Assembly: GCA_950295325.1 (NCBI GenBank) | Contig: OX485806.1 | Location: 29,018,001-29,082,000, forward strand | DNA: 64,000 nucleotides | Direction: 5' to 3' | Origin: Polytrichum commune | Taxonomy: Eukaryota; Streptophyta; Polytrichopsida; Polytrichales; Polytrichaceae | Shown: piece after piece, positions 48,491 to 58,610 of the stretch | How positions within the stretch are numbered: position 1 is the stretch's first letter | Layout: each line of letters begins with the position of its first letter | Notes under the pieces: model-generated | Databases searched by the model: none | Told to the model about the DNA's origin: nothing | What the model saw: only the letters and a program-made list of their open reading frames with translations | Translations under genes and position numbers: made by a program

Positions 48491-48890
48491 TGAGGGAGAC
48501 ATTGGAGTATGGGTTGGTGATCGAGGGAGTCGGGCCGCGATGGTGAGCGGCGGAGCCCCGGGCACACAGACACCCACGCTTCGCGAAGACAGATCGTCAC
48601 CAACAAGCGCAAGACCAAGCAGAACATCAACAGCAAACACAAGGAGGACTCTTAGCAAGTCAGATCCAAGCGCCGCACCCAAGACAACGAGCACAGAAAC
48701 CTTTGCACGGCGAAAGCAAGCAAATCTTAGATCTAAGGCGAACGAGAAAAACTCTCAGATCCAAACACGGCAGATCCAAGCACGGCGAAATCAAGCAACC
48801 TTCAGATCCAAGGAGAGACATGCAAGCAAGCACAAGAAACTGTGAGAAAGAAGATCTCAAAGCCACCGCCTCTCAACTTTATTAGATCCA

Positions 48891-49701
48891 GTGTATTACA
48901 CACTACTCTGCTACACCCTAATCACAGCAGCAGCACTACACGGGCGCTACCCTACACAGCGGCCAAAGCTCCCCTCTCTGCACTCGACACAGGATGCGCT
49001 CCTCCCACCGAGCTCGCCAGCCACCTCATGGACGCTCCGAGCATACTCCAAGGACAATGGCAGCGACAACACACACGGGAGACTCCCACGCAGATGGTCA
49101 CAGCAACACCCACCTCGCATCACCACACACATCACCAACAACGCACATCAGTCAACAACTCCCCCGCACAGCCACAGGTACTCCAAACTCCTACCACCTG
49201 CCACCCTAAACCCTACAAAACTACACTGCTCTACCACACTCCAATCCACACAACAGTCCACACCACTTCGCCTCCATACGACATTCACACAAAGATTACA
49301 CGCACCCCATATCACACAAAGCTCTCCACACATACACACTACAAAAAATCACAACCCAGCCACACTTACCCCATCCGACCGACTGCCGACCACCCTCCGT
49401 CTCCACTTCAGATCGCGGCCCCCGGAACATGGCGCCCACACACATACGCTCCTCCTCCAGATTGACACCGGCCCACATACCCCAACGCCAGCACACCAAC
49501 AACAGAACACACAACCCCCCGCACAACATGACACACAACAACCCAACACTGAACACCAACCACACATCGAAATACACACGCATATACATACCCCCCCTCT
49601 CCCCCAACGAACACACAGCTGGGGGACCTTCCCACAACAACACACACACAAACTTGCACAAAGAACTCACACACAAGCAAACTCACCTAACCTAACCTGT
49701 A
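48891..49701 (+). pseudogene. N-terminal part of LINE ORF1, interrupted by the nested insertion
   Basis: An open frame rich in Thr, His, Pro and Ser runs from before 48891 (no ATG at its start) through the insertion point at 49701. When the insertion and one CTGTA copy are ignored, the phase continues exactly into the frame at 58611-60085. The A/C-rich composition makes stop codons rare in several frames, so coding status is not certain. Confidence 0.45.
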
Positions 49702-50130
49702 TGTGAGCCCAAAAGGGTGCCCACATTTAGTCTTAGACCCTTGAAACGTTAGTTGATGCACTTTGAAGTAGCATGTTACTTCACAAAAATATAAAAAGAG
49801 TGAAATGTTAGTCTTAGAAGTACCATGTTGTAAGAGGCTAGGATGTGAGTTGTTATTGTGTTTTTACCTTCGGAAGGATTTGAGTGAATGAGGATAGGTA
49901 AGGAGAACTTGGATTGAGTAGTTAGTGAGTAGGCTAGTACAAATGGATGGAGACAACCAAAGTGACTCAAGAGGCAAGTGCATTCGAATTGGGATGAATG
50001 GAGGATCACATGGAGCGCACAAGTGGACCACCTCATCATGGCCACTTAATGGGGAAGGCCCAAGGAAGAATGCAAGGTGGAGGATAAGCAAATTCTCAAA
50101 GTACCAATCAAATCACGAGTTAAGCATCGT

Positions 50131-51103
50131 TGTCGCAACCCTTGCTAGGTCCCTTAATAATCTTGCCAATTTTCAATTCTAGCAAAGGTTACGAGTCGCT
50201 AACCCTTCGCATTCCGCCATGCTAATGGTTAGCTCCTCTTACCCCGGACCAATAGTTCATAGGAGGGAACCAACCCTCCTACTTTGCTTTCGGGACTCAC
50301 CCCTTAATCGGTAACCCATTTCCCCAATGTGGACTTCCATCCATGGAAGTCCAATCCTATGTTGATCATCGCGTTGCCGGAGCAACACTACAACAACCCG
50401 AACCATACTAGGCAACTATGGCCTCACAATAGGCCAAAGCCCATGGAGGCCTTGCCGTTCGGCCTCGGGTGGGTGAGGCCACACCACCTCACCCATATAA
50501 GCCTCTAGGACTTCACGCGGGGCCCCTACCCCACCGTCAACCAACCTCTTGTCTCTCTACCAAGAGTTGGGGCCAAGTGGACATTTTCCTTTAGCTGCTG
50601 GGCCTAGAACCCACTAGCAGCTTCAGACCATCATAACTTCCTTGTATGATGTCTGATTCCAGCAACCAACCACTTCATCTTCATCTACGCTTCACGTAGA
50701 TGCCGATGGACTCCTCACTTGCCCCATTCGGACAAGTATTGAGGACGTTATGCCTGTTTGAACCTTGGCAGTCCCGGGAATCACTCCCAGGCACTGCTGT
50801 ACCAGGGCGCTGTCCCGGGACAGCGCCCCACTCAAATGGCCATAACTCCTAGCTCACACCTCCGATTGAGGTGTTCTTGAGCTTTCTAGAATCACCACGC
50901 CATGAGCTACGCATAGCTCATGGCCTTACCCTTGTGCCTCCTAGTCTTCGTGGGTGGGAGGCGTTCCCAACGCCCGGGGCCCTCACCCACACTAGGATCA
51001 CTTGGGCCCTCTCACCAACGGCGCCACAAGTCCCGGGTGTCACTCCGGGGTCCCCCTTGTGCCCATGGTGTTTCGGGCACTCCTCATGGAGAGGTGCGCG
51101 ACA
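50131..51103 (-). repeat. 3' LTR of the Ty3/gypsy element (left copy)
   Basis: 973 bp, TG...CA ends. It is the downstream LTR because the coding remnants and PBS are on the minus strand. Confidence 0.95.
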
Positions 51104-51119
51104 CTCACCCCCACCAAAC
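51104..51119 (-). other. Polypurine tract
   Basis: On the minus strand, GTTTGGTGGGGGTGAG lies directly before the 3' LTR, where second-strand priming occurs. Confidence 0.75.
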
Positions 51120-52524
51120 GGAGTCGATGCCCTCATCGACTATACTCCTAGTCGGCACACCAATTCTCAAGTTGCCATCCTCTATGGTGCGGCATTGTGT
51201 TTACCTTAGGGCGCGACCCCCACAATGCATCTTCAAATTTGGCATAGTCCCAAAGGTGTCGTTCCTAGGTGGTCCGTTAGCGACCTTGGATCTCTCATCC
51301 AAGGACCTAACCTACAATAGACCCACCTACTTTGGGACTCACTTGGGTTGCCCCTCCTTTGGGGCCTCCCCCGTTAGGCTCCACTAGCCTAACGTGACAC
51401 ATCTAGGCGAGACCTCAACGCTTCCACTAAGTTGTCTCGGTTGCAACTCCGAGATGGCTTTCCATTGTTAAGCCACGCCTCGATCGCACGGGGGTGATGC
51501 CAAGTCCCGCCCGACTCGGTTCCCACTTTGCTCTTTCGAGACATGGGTTCATGACTCCCATGCGCCAACTTTCGTTAGCTCGCGGGTAGCACTTTTATGA
51601 GCACGCGCCATCACCTTGCCCCCGCCCGGACAAGCCCACAACTAAGAAGTTTCTTGGTTTTATCCAAGGCCCCTCCAAGCCATGGCCCCCAATTACTCGG
51701 CTTACCCAACCTAGTTTGGCATATCTATTCCCCCTCTTCCATTAACCAAGCACAAGTACAAGACTAGGACCTCATCTCATACTTTTCTCTTTGCACCACT
51801 AAAGTTTGGACTTTATTCCCTCAAGCCAAAGAACAAGTTCATGTTGTGGAGTAATTAGCCTTGAAGCTAAGTGTGCTACTAGGGTCTCTCCCGCACTAAA
51901 GGAGATTGATGTCCTCATCAATGCCTACGCTTCATTTTATTGGAATGTCTAGCCTTACTTTCTTCAAAGTGCTTCACCAATTCCTTGGCGTTCATCATGT
52001 CTCTTGCCGCTACCCAAACGGCTTCATTCTATCCTCACCATTTCACCAAGTAGTCCTTTGTACATTTTCTTTCATTTTTACTTGGGCTTCCTACACTTGA
52101 GGATGCCCTCCTACCTCATGTTCCAAATGACGTCCACAAGGTGGGGAGGTGGCCTAATCACTTGCTTGTGATCGGGCCACAAGGTGTCGTCCTAAAATGA
52201 CTTTCGTAATGAGACATGAAATGTCGGATGCACTTTGATCTCCGGCGGTAATTCCAACTTATATATGTCCTTGACCACTTGTTCCACAATGGGAAACGGA
52301 GCTCCAATTTTGGACATGAACTTTGGAGTGAGGCCTTCCGGCTAGGTGAAGTTGTTCACATTCAACAACACCTTTTGGCCCACCTCATTCTCCACTTCGC
52401 GTCTTCCGGCATTGACTTGCACTCCGTAGCACCTTCGGGCTTTCTCCACCAACAACTTGGTCATCTCCAAGACTTGTTTACGATCCTTGGCCAAGTCCTC
52501 ACCATCTTGGTTAAACTCTAGTGT

Positions 52525-53328
52525 TCAATGTGCCCCTCCGAGAGCTAGGTTAATAGGTTGGAGCGCATCCACTCCATAAGCCACCACGAAAGACCACCCC
52601 TTGGTAGCCAAGTGTGTGGCTACCTTGCAATTACACTCCGCTCGACCCACATAGTCCGCCCAATCTCCTTGGTCCGCCCCCACCAAGTTCCTCAAGTATT
52701 GCTTCAAGACTCCATTCACACGCTCCGTTTTCCCATCCATTTGGGAATGCAAGGCCGTGCCAAACCTTAGTTTCATTCCGACCTCCTTAGAGAAATGCAT
52801 TGAAAATGCACTTGTGAACTTTGGATCTTGATCCCACACAATCACTCTTGGCAACCCGTGGTGCCTCAACCATCCTTTGAGAAAAGGCTATGAGGTCTCC
52901 AACGCGGCGGCGGTTCCCACAATCGGCACCATGTGTGCCAACTTGGCAAACCGCTCTACCATCAACAAGATGGTATCATACCCATGTGACTCCGGCAAAC
53001 TTGTGATCAAATATATGCACATAGTATGCCATGGTGCCGACGGGATAGGGAACGGTTGCAAGAAACCGCCTTGCTTTTGGTAAGAGGCTCGGTTCACTTG
53101 GCACCTTGTTCACGCCTTCACAAAGTGGGTTATATTCTCTTTTATGCACCGCCAATGGTACCTCTTTGACACCATTCTATGGCGGCTTTTTCTTTCTCCT
53201 CTATGGCCGGCAATAAGACTATCATATTCCTCCTTCAAAACCGATAGCCTCAACTTGCCTTGTGTCACATACACCCAACTTTGCTTGCACTTGAACAATC
53301 CGTCCACCAACTTAACCTCTTTGAGCAC
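52525..53328 (-). pseudogene. Ty3/gypsy integrase remnant
   Basis: The zinc-binding H-H part is at 53328-53110 (IAGHRGERKSRH and HWRCIKENITHF). The core follows at 53097-52525 in broken frames: LITSLPESHGYDTILLMVER, IVWDQDPKFTSAF with the second catalytic Asp, and HSQMDGKTERVNGVLK with the catalytic Glu. The first catalytic Asp, expected in a MDFITSLP context, reads CIYLITSLP here, so it is lost. A degenerate chromodomain-like tail lies at about 52400-52080. Confidence 0.82.
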
Positions 53329-53590
53329 CTTGCTCTTGCGAAACTCACCTAAAAGTTTTTGTGCTTTGGGGTAGTTAATTTACCCCTCCCGTATCTTGCA
53401 TCACAAGTTTCCTTCGCCGGCACACATTAGCCACAAGGTTTGGATGGTTCTCATTGCTTGGAACTCTTCCGGTTTACTTCGCGCATCCGGCACCACATTT
53501 CCGCGGTCCGGTTTGTGGATCAAATCCACCTTTATAAGCGCCAAACTATCATGTCACCACAATGACTTGGCGCTCACTTGCGCTTGTATG

Positions 53591-54560
53591 TCAAAATTCT
53601 TTTAGGACACATTGTCCATGTAGACCTTTGCTTTGTGCGACCCCAAATAGCGTCGCCACCTCTTCAAGCAATGCACTATGGCAAAGAAGTTCTTTATCAT
53701 GAGTTGGTTGTCTTCTTTGACAACCATCGAGCTTCATGCTCCCATATGCAATGGCCATCCATCTTACACATAATCCAGCATTGGCAAAGTCACTCACCCC
53801 CATATGCACCTCAAGAGGTTTGTCAAACTCCGCGAACTTGAGCACGGGCGGCGAAGAGAACTTGGTCTTAAGCTCCCCAAAGACTTGGTGAAAAGGCTCA
53901 TCCCACTATTGGGATAGCCATTTCTTTCACAAATTTCACAAGGTCGGACAACCATCGAGCTTCATGCTCCCATACGCAATGGCCACCCATCTTGCATCAT
54001 CAACATCCGCCAATAGTAAAGTCACTCGCCCCCATATGTACCTCAAAAGGATTGTCAAGCTCTGGGAACTTGACCACGGGCGGCGAAGAGAACGTCGTCA
54101 TAAGCTCCTTCAAAGACTTGGTGAAAAGGCTCATCCCACTCTTGGGTTAGCCATTTCTTTCACAAGTCGCACAAGGTTCGACAACCATTAAGCTTAATAC
54201 TCCCATATGCAATGGGCATCCATCTTGGATCAACATCCACCAATGGTAAAATCACTCGCCCCCGTATGCATCTCAAAAGATTTGTCAAGCTCCGCGAACT
54301 TGATCACGGGCGGCGAAGAGAACTTCGTCTTAAGCTCCCCAAAAGAATTGGTGAAAAGGCTCATCCCACTCTTGGGATAGCCATTTTTTTTTTCAACAAA
54401 TTGACTAAGGTCCTAGCAACCTTAGAAAAACCTTGAATGAAATGGTGGTAGCAGTTGGCTAGGCTAACAAATGACCTAACTTAGCCGTTTTTTTGAATCA
54501 AAGACCAATTCTCCTCTTGGATTGCCTTGACATTTTTCATGTTCTTCCACCAACTTCCTT
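53591..54560 (-). pseudogene. Ty3/gypsy RT connection and RNase H remnant with internal triplication
   Basis: Around 54540-54410 the minus strand reads like the RT thumb/connection (DIEFFRYVVTKE, then SLANCYHHFIQGFSKVA). RNase H follows at 53845-53591 (FDKPLEVHMGVSDF, then THDKELLCHSALLEEV). Between them a 230-bp block spanning the RT-RNase H junction is present three times. The RT palm with its YxDD box is not found upstream. No intact frame remains. Confidence 0.8.
53719..54410. repeat. Three tandem copies of a 230-bp pol segment
   Basis: GACAACCATCGAGCTTCATG-type starts lie at 53719, 53947 and 54180. Each copy runs through an ACTTGACCACGGGCGGCGAAG-like block and a TGAAAAGGCTCATCCCACT block. 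Copies are about 85-90 percent alike. Confidence 0.88.
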
Positions 54561-56143
54561 TGTCACCACATACCTAAAAAACTCAATATCTTGTTGAGCA
54601 AAGTTATTTTTTACTCCTTGGCAGTAACTTTTTGGGCAACACATTGGTGAATTCATCCTTGTATCTCACCAACATCCCACCAAACGGTTTAGGGGAGGCC
54701 CATCTTTCCTAGCCTCCCCATAAGTTCTTTGGAGTTGCTCCAATTGAACTCCAACCATTATGTTTTCCATTTTGCATTTGGTCCATTAAGACCAAATTCA
54801 ACTTGGATCCTCCTACCATAGGACTCCTTGTCAATTTGAACTTCATCTCCTTGTCATTATGACACATCATAATGCACCGCAAGCACACCGGCTTCGGCCT
54901 CACATCTATCATGTGAGTTTCAAAGAAGGTGACCTTTACAATGACATGCACCTTATTAATTTCACATGGTGTGAAATTTTGACAAAATTCAATGTCCCAC
55001 ATTGAAAGGTTACATGCATCGCGGCTTCCTTTGCTTCATGCGGTTCGCCCTTTGCAAACCGCACCTTGGTGGGCTTGCCCGCTCTATGCGTCGACAAGTC
55101 CCAACCCCCTTATGAGCTTTGGGCTCATGAAAGAGTCCATTGCCTCTTTGTCAACTCATGAGACATATCTCCGATTACTTGAGCCTCAAGGTATAAAAGA
55201 CTTGGCCTTGGCTTAAGGCTATTAGCCTTGGCCACAAAGCCATAGTCTAACATTCGGTCCACGGCAACAATATGTTTTGGCTTGGTCCGCAAAGCCAACT
55301 TTTAACATCCCGTCCGCGGCACAAATATGTTCTAGCTTGGTACCACCAATTCACATTGTAACATTCCGTCCGCGGCCCAAACATTATATGGATTAGTAGC
55401 ATAAAACCAACTTCTAACATTCCGCATACGGCACAAATATGATTTGGCTTGGTACCACAAAGCCACCTTCCACATTGTGTCCGCGAAACGAGCATGATTT
55501 GCCTTGGTATAACGGCCACACTACTTATGCCCATTTCCTTGAGACCTCTTTCGGCTAAACCCACTTCATGGTGGTACGCCGTCGAATTTCTTTTTAGGAC
55601 CATCGACTTCAATGTTCTTCAAATCTTAAAGATTCCCGATACGTCCTCAAGAAGCTTTGGGGACTCGGACATGGAATTCACCACCCGCTTTTGAATTCCC
55701 ACCTAAAACGATGCATGTCTCACAAGGTCGTCCATTTTAGGTGTATCCTTCACTTGTGCGTTTGAATAGCGCACATAGGCCTTAAGAGGCCCCGGGTGCC
55801 TCATTTGCACCAATTCCAACATCACCACCTTTTAAGCATTTCAAATTGGAATTTCAATCCAAAATTAATACCCTCCAAGGTTTAAGGTGCATTCGGTATT
55901 CTAGGCCCCAAATACTTTTGGAGGTTTGTGGGAGCCCTTTTCAAAGCACTCCTTCATTTTCCTTACCGAATCCACCTTAGTGCCCACCATTGTCATTAGA
56001 ACCAATGGTATGGTCAAACTCCACTTGCACATGATCCTTGTTCCAATTTAAGCCTCACAACCTTTTGGAAACCACGGGCTCACCATCACAACCCGCATTT
56101 TTTGATAGCCATGTTTCCCTCAAAGTGCGAGCTCAAAATTTGG
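54561..56143 (-). pseudogene. Degenerate gag and protease region of the Ty3/gypsy element
   Basis: This interval lies between the primer-binding site and the RT remnant, where gag and protease are expected. Only fragments of open frame without a clear capsid or DSG motif are present, besides the Cys-rich tandem repeat at 55222-55510. Confidence 0.45.
55222..55510. repeat. Tandem repeat of about 60 bp in the gag region
   Basis: TTGGTACCACAAAGCC, then AACATTCCGTCCGCGGCACA and AATATG, repeats four to five times. On the minus strand the copies encode Cys-rich stretches (for example RTQCGRWLCGTKPNHICAVC), loosely like duplicated zinc knuckles, but with stops. Confidence 0.7.
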
Positions 56144-56161
56144 AACCCTGCTCTGATACCA
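56144..56161 (-). other. Primer-binding site, initiator tRNA-Met
   Basis: TGGTATCAGAGCAGGGTT on the minus strand, two bases inside the 5' LTR, complements the 3' end of plant initiator tRNA-Met, the usual primer of plant Ty3 and Ty1 elements. Confidence 0.9.
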
Positions 56162-56163
56162 AG

Positions 56164-57136
56164 TGTCGCAACCCTTGCTAGGTCCCTTAATAATCTTGCC
56201 AATTTTCAATTCTAGCAAAGGTTACGAGTCGCTAACCCTTCGCATTCCGCCATGCTAATGGTTAGCTCCTCTTACCCCGGACCAATAGTTCATAGGAGGG
56301 AACCAACCCTCCTACTTTGCTTTCGGGACTCACCCCTTAATCGGTAACCCATTTCCCCAATGTGGACTTCCATCCATGGAAGTCCAATCCTATGTTGATC
56401 ATCGCGTTGCCGGAGCAACACTACAACAACCCGAACCATACTAGGCAACTATGGCCTCACAATAGGCCAAAGCCCATGGAGGCCTTGCCGTTCGGCCTCG
56501 GGTGGGTGAGGCCACACCACCTCACCCATATAAGCCTCTAGGACTTCACGCGGGGCCCCTACCCCACCGTCAACCAACCTCTTGTCTCTCTACCAAGAGT
56601 TGGGGCCAAGTGGACATTTTCCTTTAGCTGCTGGGCCTAGAACCCACTAGCAGCTTCAGACCATCATAACTTCCTTGTATGATGTCTGATTCCAGCAACC
56701 AACCACTTCATCTTCATCTACGCTTCACGTAGATGCCGATGGACTCCTCACTTGCCCCATTCGGACAAGTATTGAGGACGTTATGCCTGTTTGAACCTTG
56801 GCAGTCCCGGGAATCACTCCCAGGCACTGCTGTACCAGGGCGCTGTCCCGGGACAGCGCCCCACTCAAATGGCCATAACTCCTAGCTCACACCTCCGATT
56901 GAGGTGTTCTTGAGCTTTCTAGAATCACCACGCCATGAGCTACGCATAGCTCATGGCCTTACCCTTGTGCCTCCTAGTCTTCGTGGGTGGGAGGCGTTCC
57001 CAACGCCCGGGGCCCTCACCCACACTAGGATCACTTGGGCCCTCTCACCAACGGCGCCACAAGTCCCAGGTGTCACTCCGGGGTCCCCCTTGTGCCCATG
57101 GTGTTTCGGGCACTCCTCATGGAGAGGTGCGCGACA
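56164..57136 (-). repeat. 5' LTR of the Ty3/gypsy element (right copy)
   Basis: 973 bp, identical to the left LTR by eye except for G to A at offset 904 (57068). It lies next to the primer-binding site. Confidence 0.95.
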
Positions 57137-57409
57137 ATCGTGGTTTGAATTAAGTGGTGAGCGACGATTTGGGAAAGTAAGGGGAGAAAGTTATGGCGGC
57201 GGAAAGCGAAGGAGGCTAAGTTTGGGTTGAAGCATCCCAAGTTTGGTAAAGTGTGGTAGGTAGAAAGCCAAGGCTAGTTAAATGTTCGAATTAGGATCCT
57301 TGTTGATCATTTGAGGGAGGAAGGCTTAGAAGATAGGATTGGCGCCTACTAAGTAGGAGGAAATCTCAAGGGCTTATCGTGAGCCTTGAGGGTGCTCACC
57401 CCCTCAAGC

Positions 57410-57450
57410 TTACTATATAATCCCTCATTCTTCCCTCACTCATCCTCTCT
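57410..57450 (+). promoter_or_regulatory. TATA-like promoter in the solo LTR
   Basis: CTATATAATCC is followed about 25 bp on by CT-rich sequence (CTCATCCTCTCTTTCC). This is the expected position and form of an LTR U3/R promoter. Inferred from motif only. Confidence 0.4.
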
Positions 57451-57928
57451 TTCCTTTGTGCTCCAAGGCACCCCACGAGTTATAAGTGTGGGTGTGGGAA
57501 GCCATATTGGAGCACATGTGTGTGCTTAGTTTTTAGTTTGAGAGCCAAGGCTTGTTAGCCTTGAAGAGGGCTTGACCTCTTGGTAGAATTAGTGTTGACG
57601 TGAAGGATTTTAAAGTTAATTCATGATTCCAATTTGTGGTACTTTAAGTTCATGTTTTGAATACACGTGGTTGAAAGTTCCATGTTTAAGAGTTGAGCAC
57701 TTGATGTTGTGATGAGTGCAAAAATATACTTGTGTGGATTAGTTAGTCTTAGTGAAGTTAGGAAATTCTCTCTCCCCCTCTCCTCTCTAGGATTTTAGGA
57801 TTTTAGGATTAGAGAAGAATTGTGTGATTAGAAAGGGGTTGTTAGTAGAATTAGGGAAATTAGGTAGGAAGATTAGTTAAGGGCTTGAATAATTAGTGAG
57901 GTAGTTGGGGATTACAACTACAAAGTTG

Positions 57929-58250
57929 TGGGTTCATGAAGGAGCTGGGTTTATGAAGGAGCTGGGTTTGTTTAGTTAGAAAGTAAAGAGCTGGGTTTAT
58001 GAAGGAGCTGGGTTTGTTTAGTTAGAAGCTAAGGAACTGGGTTCATGAAGGAGCTGGGTTTATGAAGGAGCTGGGTTTGTTTAGTTAGAAGCTAAGGAGC
58101 TGGGTTCATGAAGGAGCTGGGTTTATGAAGGAGCTGGGTTTGTTTAGTTAGAAGCTAAGAAGCTAGGTTTATGAAGGAGCTGGGTTTATGAAGGAGCTAG
58201 GTTTATGTAATTAGAAAGTAAAGAGATGGGTTCATGAAGGAGCTTAGTAG
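57929..58250. repeat. Tandem repeat, nested 18-bp and about 60-bp units
   Basis: GGGTTTATGAAGGAGCT repeats head to tail, grouped with TTTGTTTAGTTAGAAGCTAA into higher-order units of about 60 bp, five or so copies. It lies inside the solo LTR. Confidence 0.9.
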
Positions 58251-58610
58251 ATAGCCTACCTAATTAGCTCATAGACAAGTAGTTAGTTACATTATGCTAG
58301 TTAGTGTTATGTGTGGCTTTCACAAGTAAATGTATTTGAGATTGACTATAGAGAATAGTGTTTTTTTTAACACTTGCATCCTCTCTTTAAAAATAAACCA
58401 CGTGCACAACTTAATGGAGAATGTGGAGCACTCTCGCGATGGCAAGACAAAGGAAGCAAAGACCAAAGTTAAATCCAAGACCACTTGAAGGGTGAACCTT
58501 GCACTATGGACTCATCCAAGTCCAAATCCAATACCGCGGAGGAATGTGAGCCCAAACCCACTACTCGGACTACGGACGCTTAAGGGTGGGGGGTTTGGCC
58601 TCACACTGTA

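Larger units (their letters stand above)
50131..57136 (-). mobile_element. Ty3/gypsy chromovirus, structurally complete but coding-defective
   Basis: Two 973-bp LTRs (TGTCGCAACC...GCGCGACA) flank a 5.06-kb interior. ATCGT is duplicated at 50126-50130 and 57137-57141. On the minus strand a primer-binding site for initiator tRNA-Met follows the 5' LTR, and a G-rich polypurine tract precedes the 3' LTR. The gene order RT-RNase H-integrase-chromodomain remnant fits Ty3/gypsy chromoviruses. The LTRs differ at one observed base (51035 versus 57068), implying very recent insertion, yet the coding region has many stops and lacks the RT palm. Confidence 0.95.
49702..58605 (+). mobile_element. TG...CA element, probably a solo LTR of about 1.9 kb, itself interrupted
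   Basis: It starts TGTGAGCCCAAAAGG and ends GGCCTCACA. CTGTA flanks both sides (49697-49701 and 58606-58610). After removing the Ty3 insertion and its ATCGT copy, 1893 bp remain with no coding sequence and no second terminal copy. A TATA-like TACTATATAATCCC at about 57412 on the + strand is followed by a pyrimidine-rich leader, as expected for an LTR promoter. A solo LTR is the simplest reading; a terminal-repeat-lacking non-autonomous element is possible. Confidence 0.75.

Noticed and set aside
49296-49686. Long minus-strand Cys/Val/Gly-rich frames
   Set aside because: Shadow frames of the A/C-rich LINE sequence; composition-driven absence of stops.
50871-51387. Open frames in and next to the left LTR, repeated at 56904-57230
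   Set aside because: They lie in the LTR and are duplicated only because the LTR is; no protein motif.
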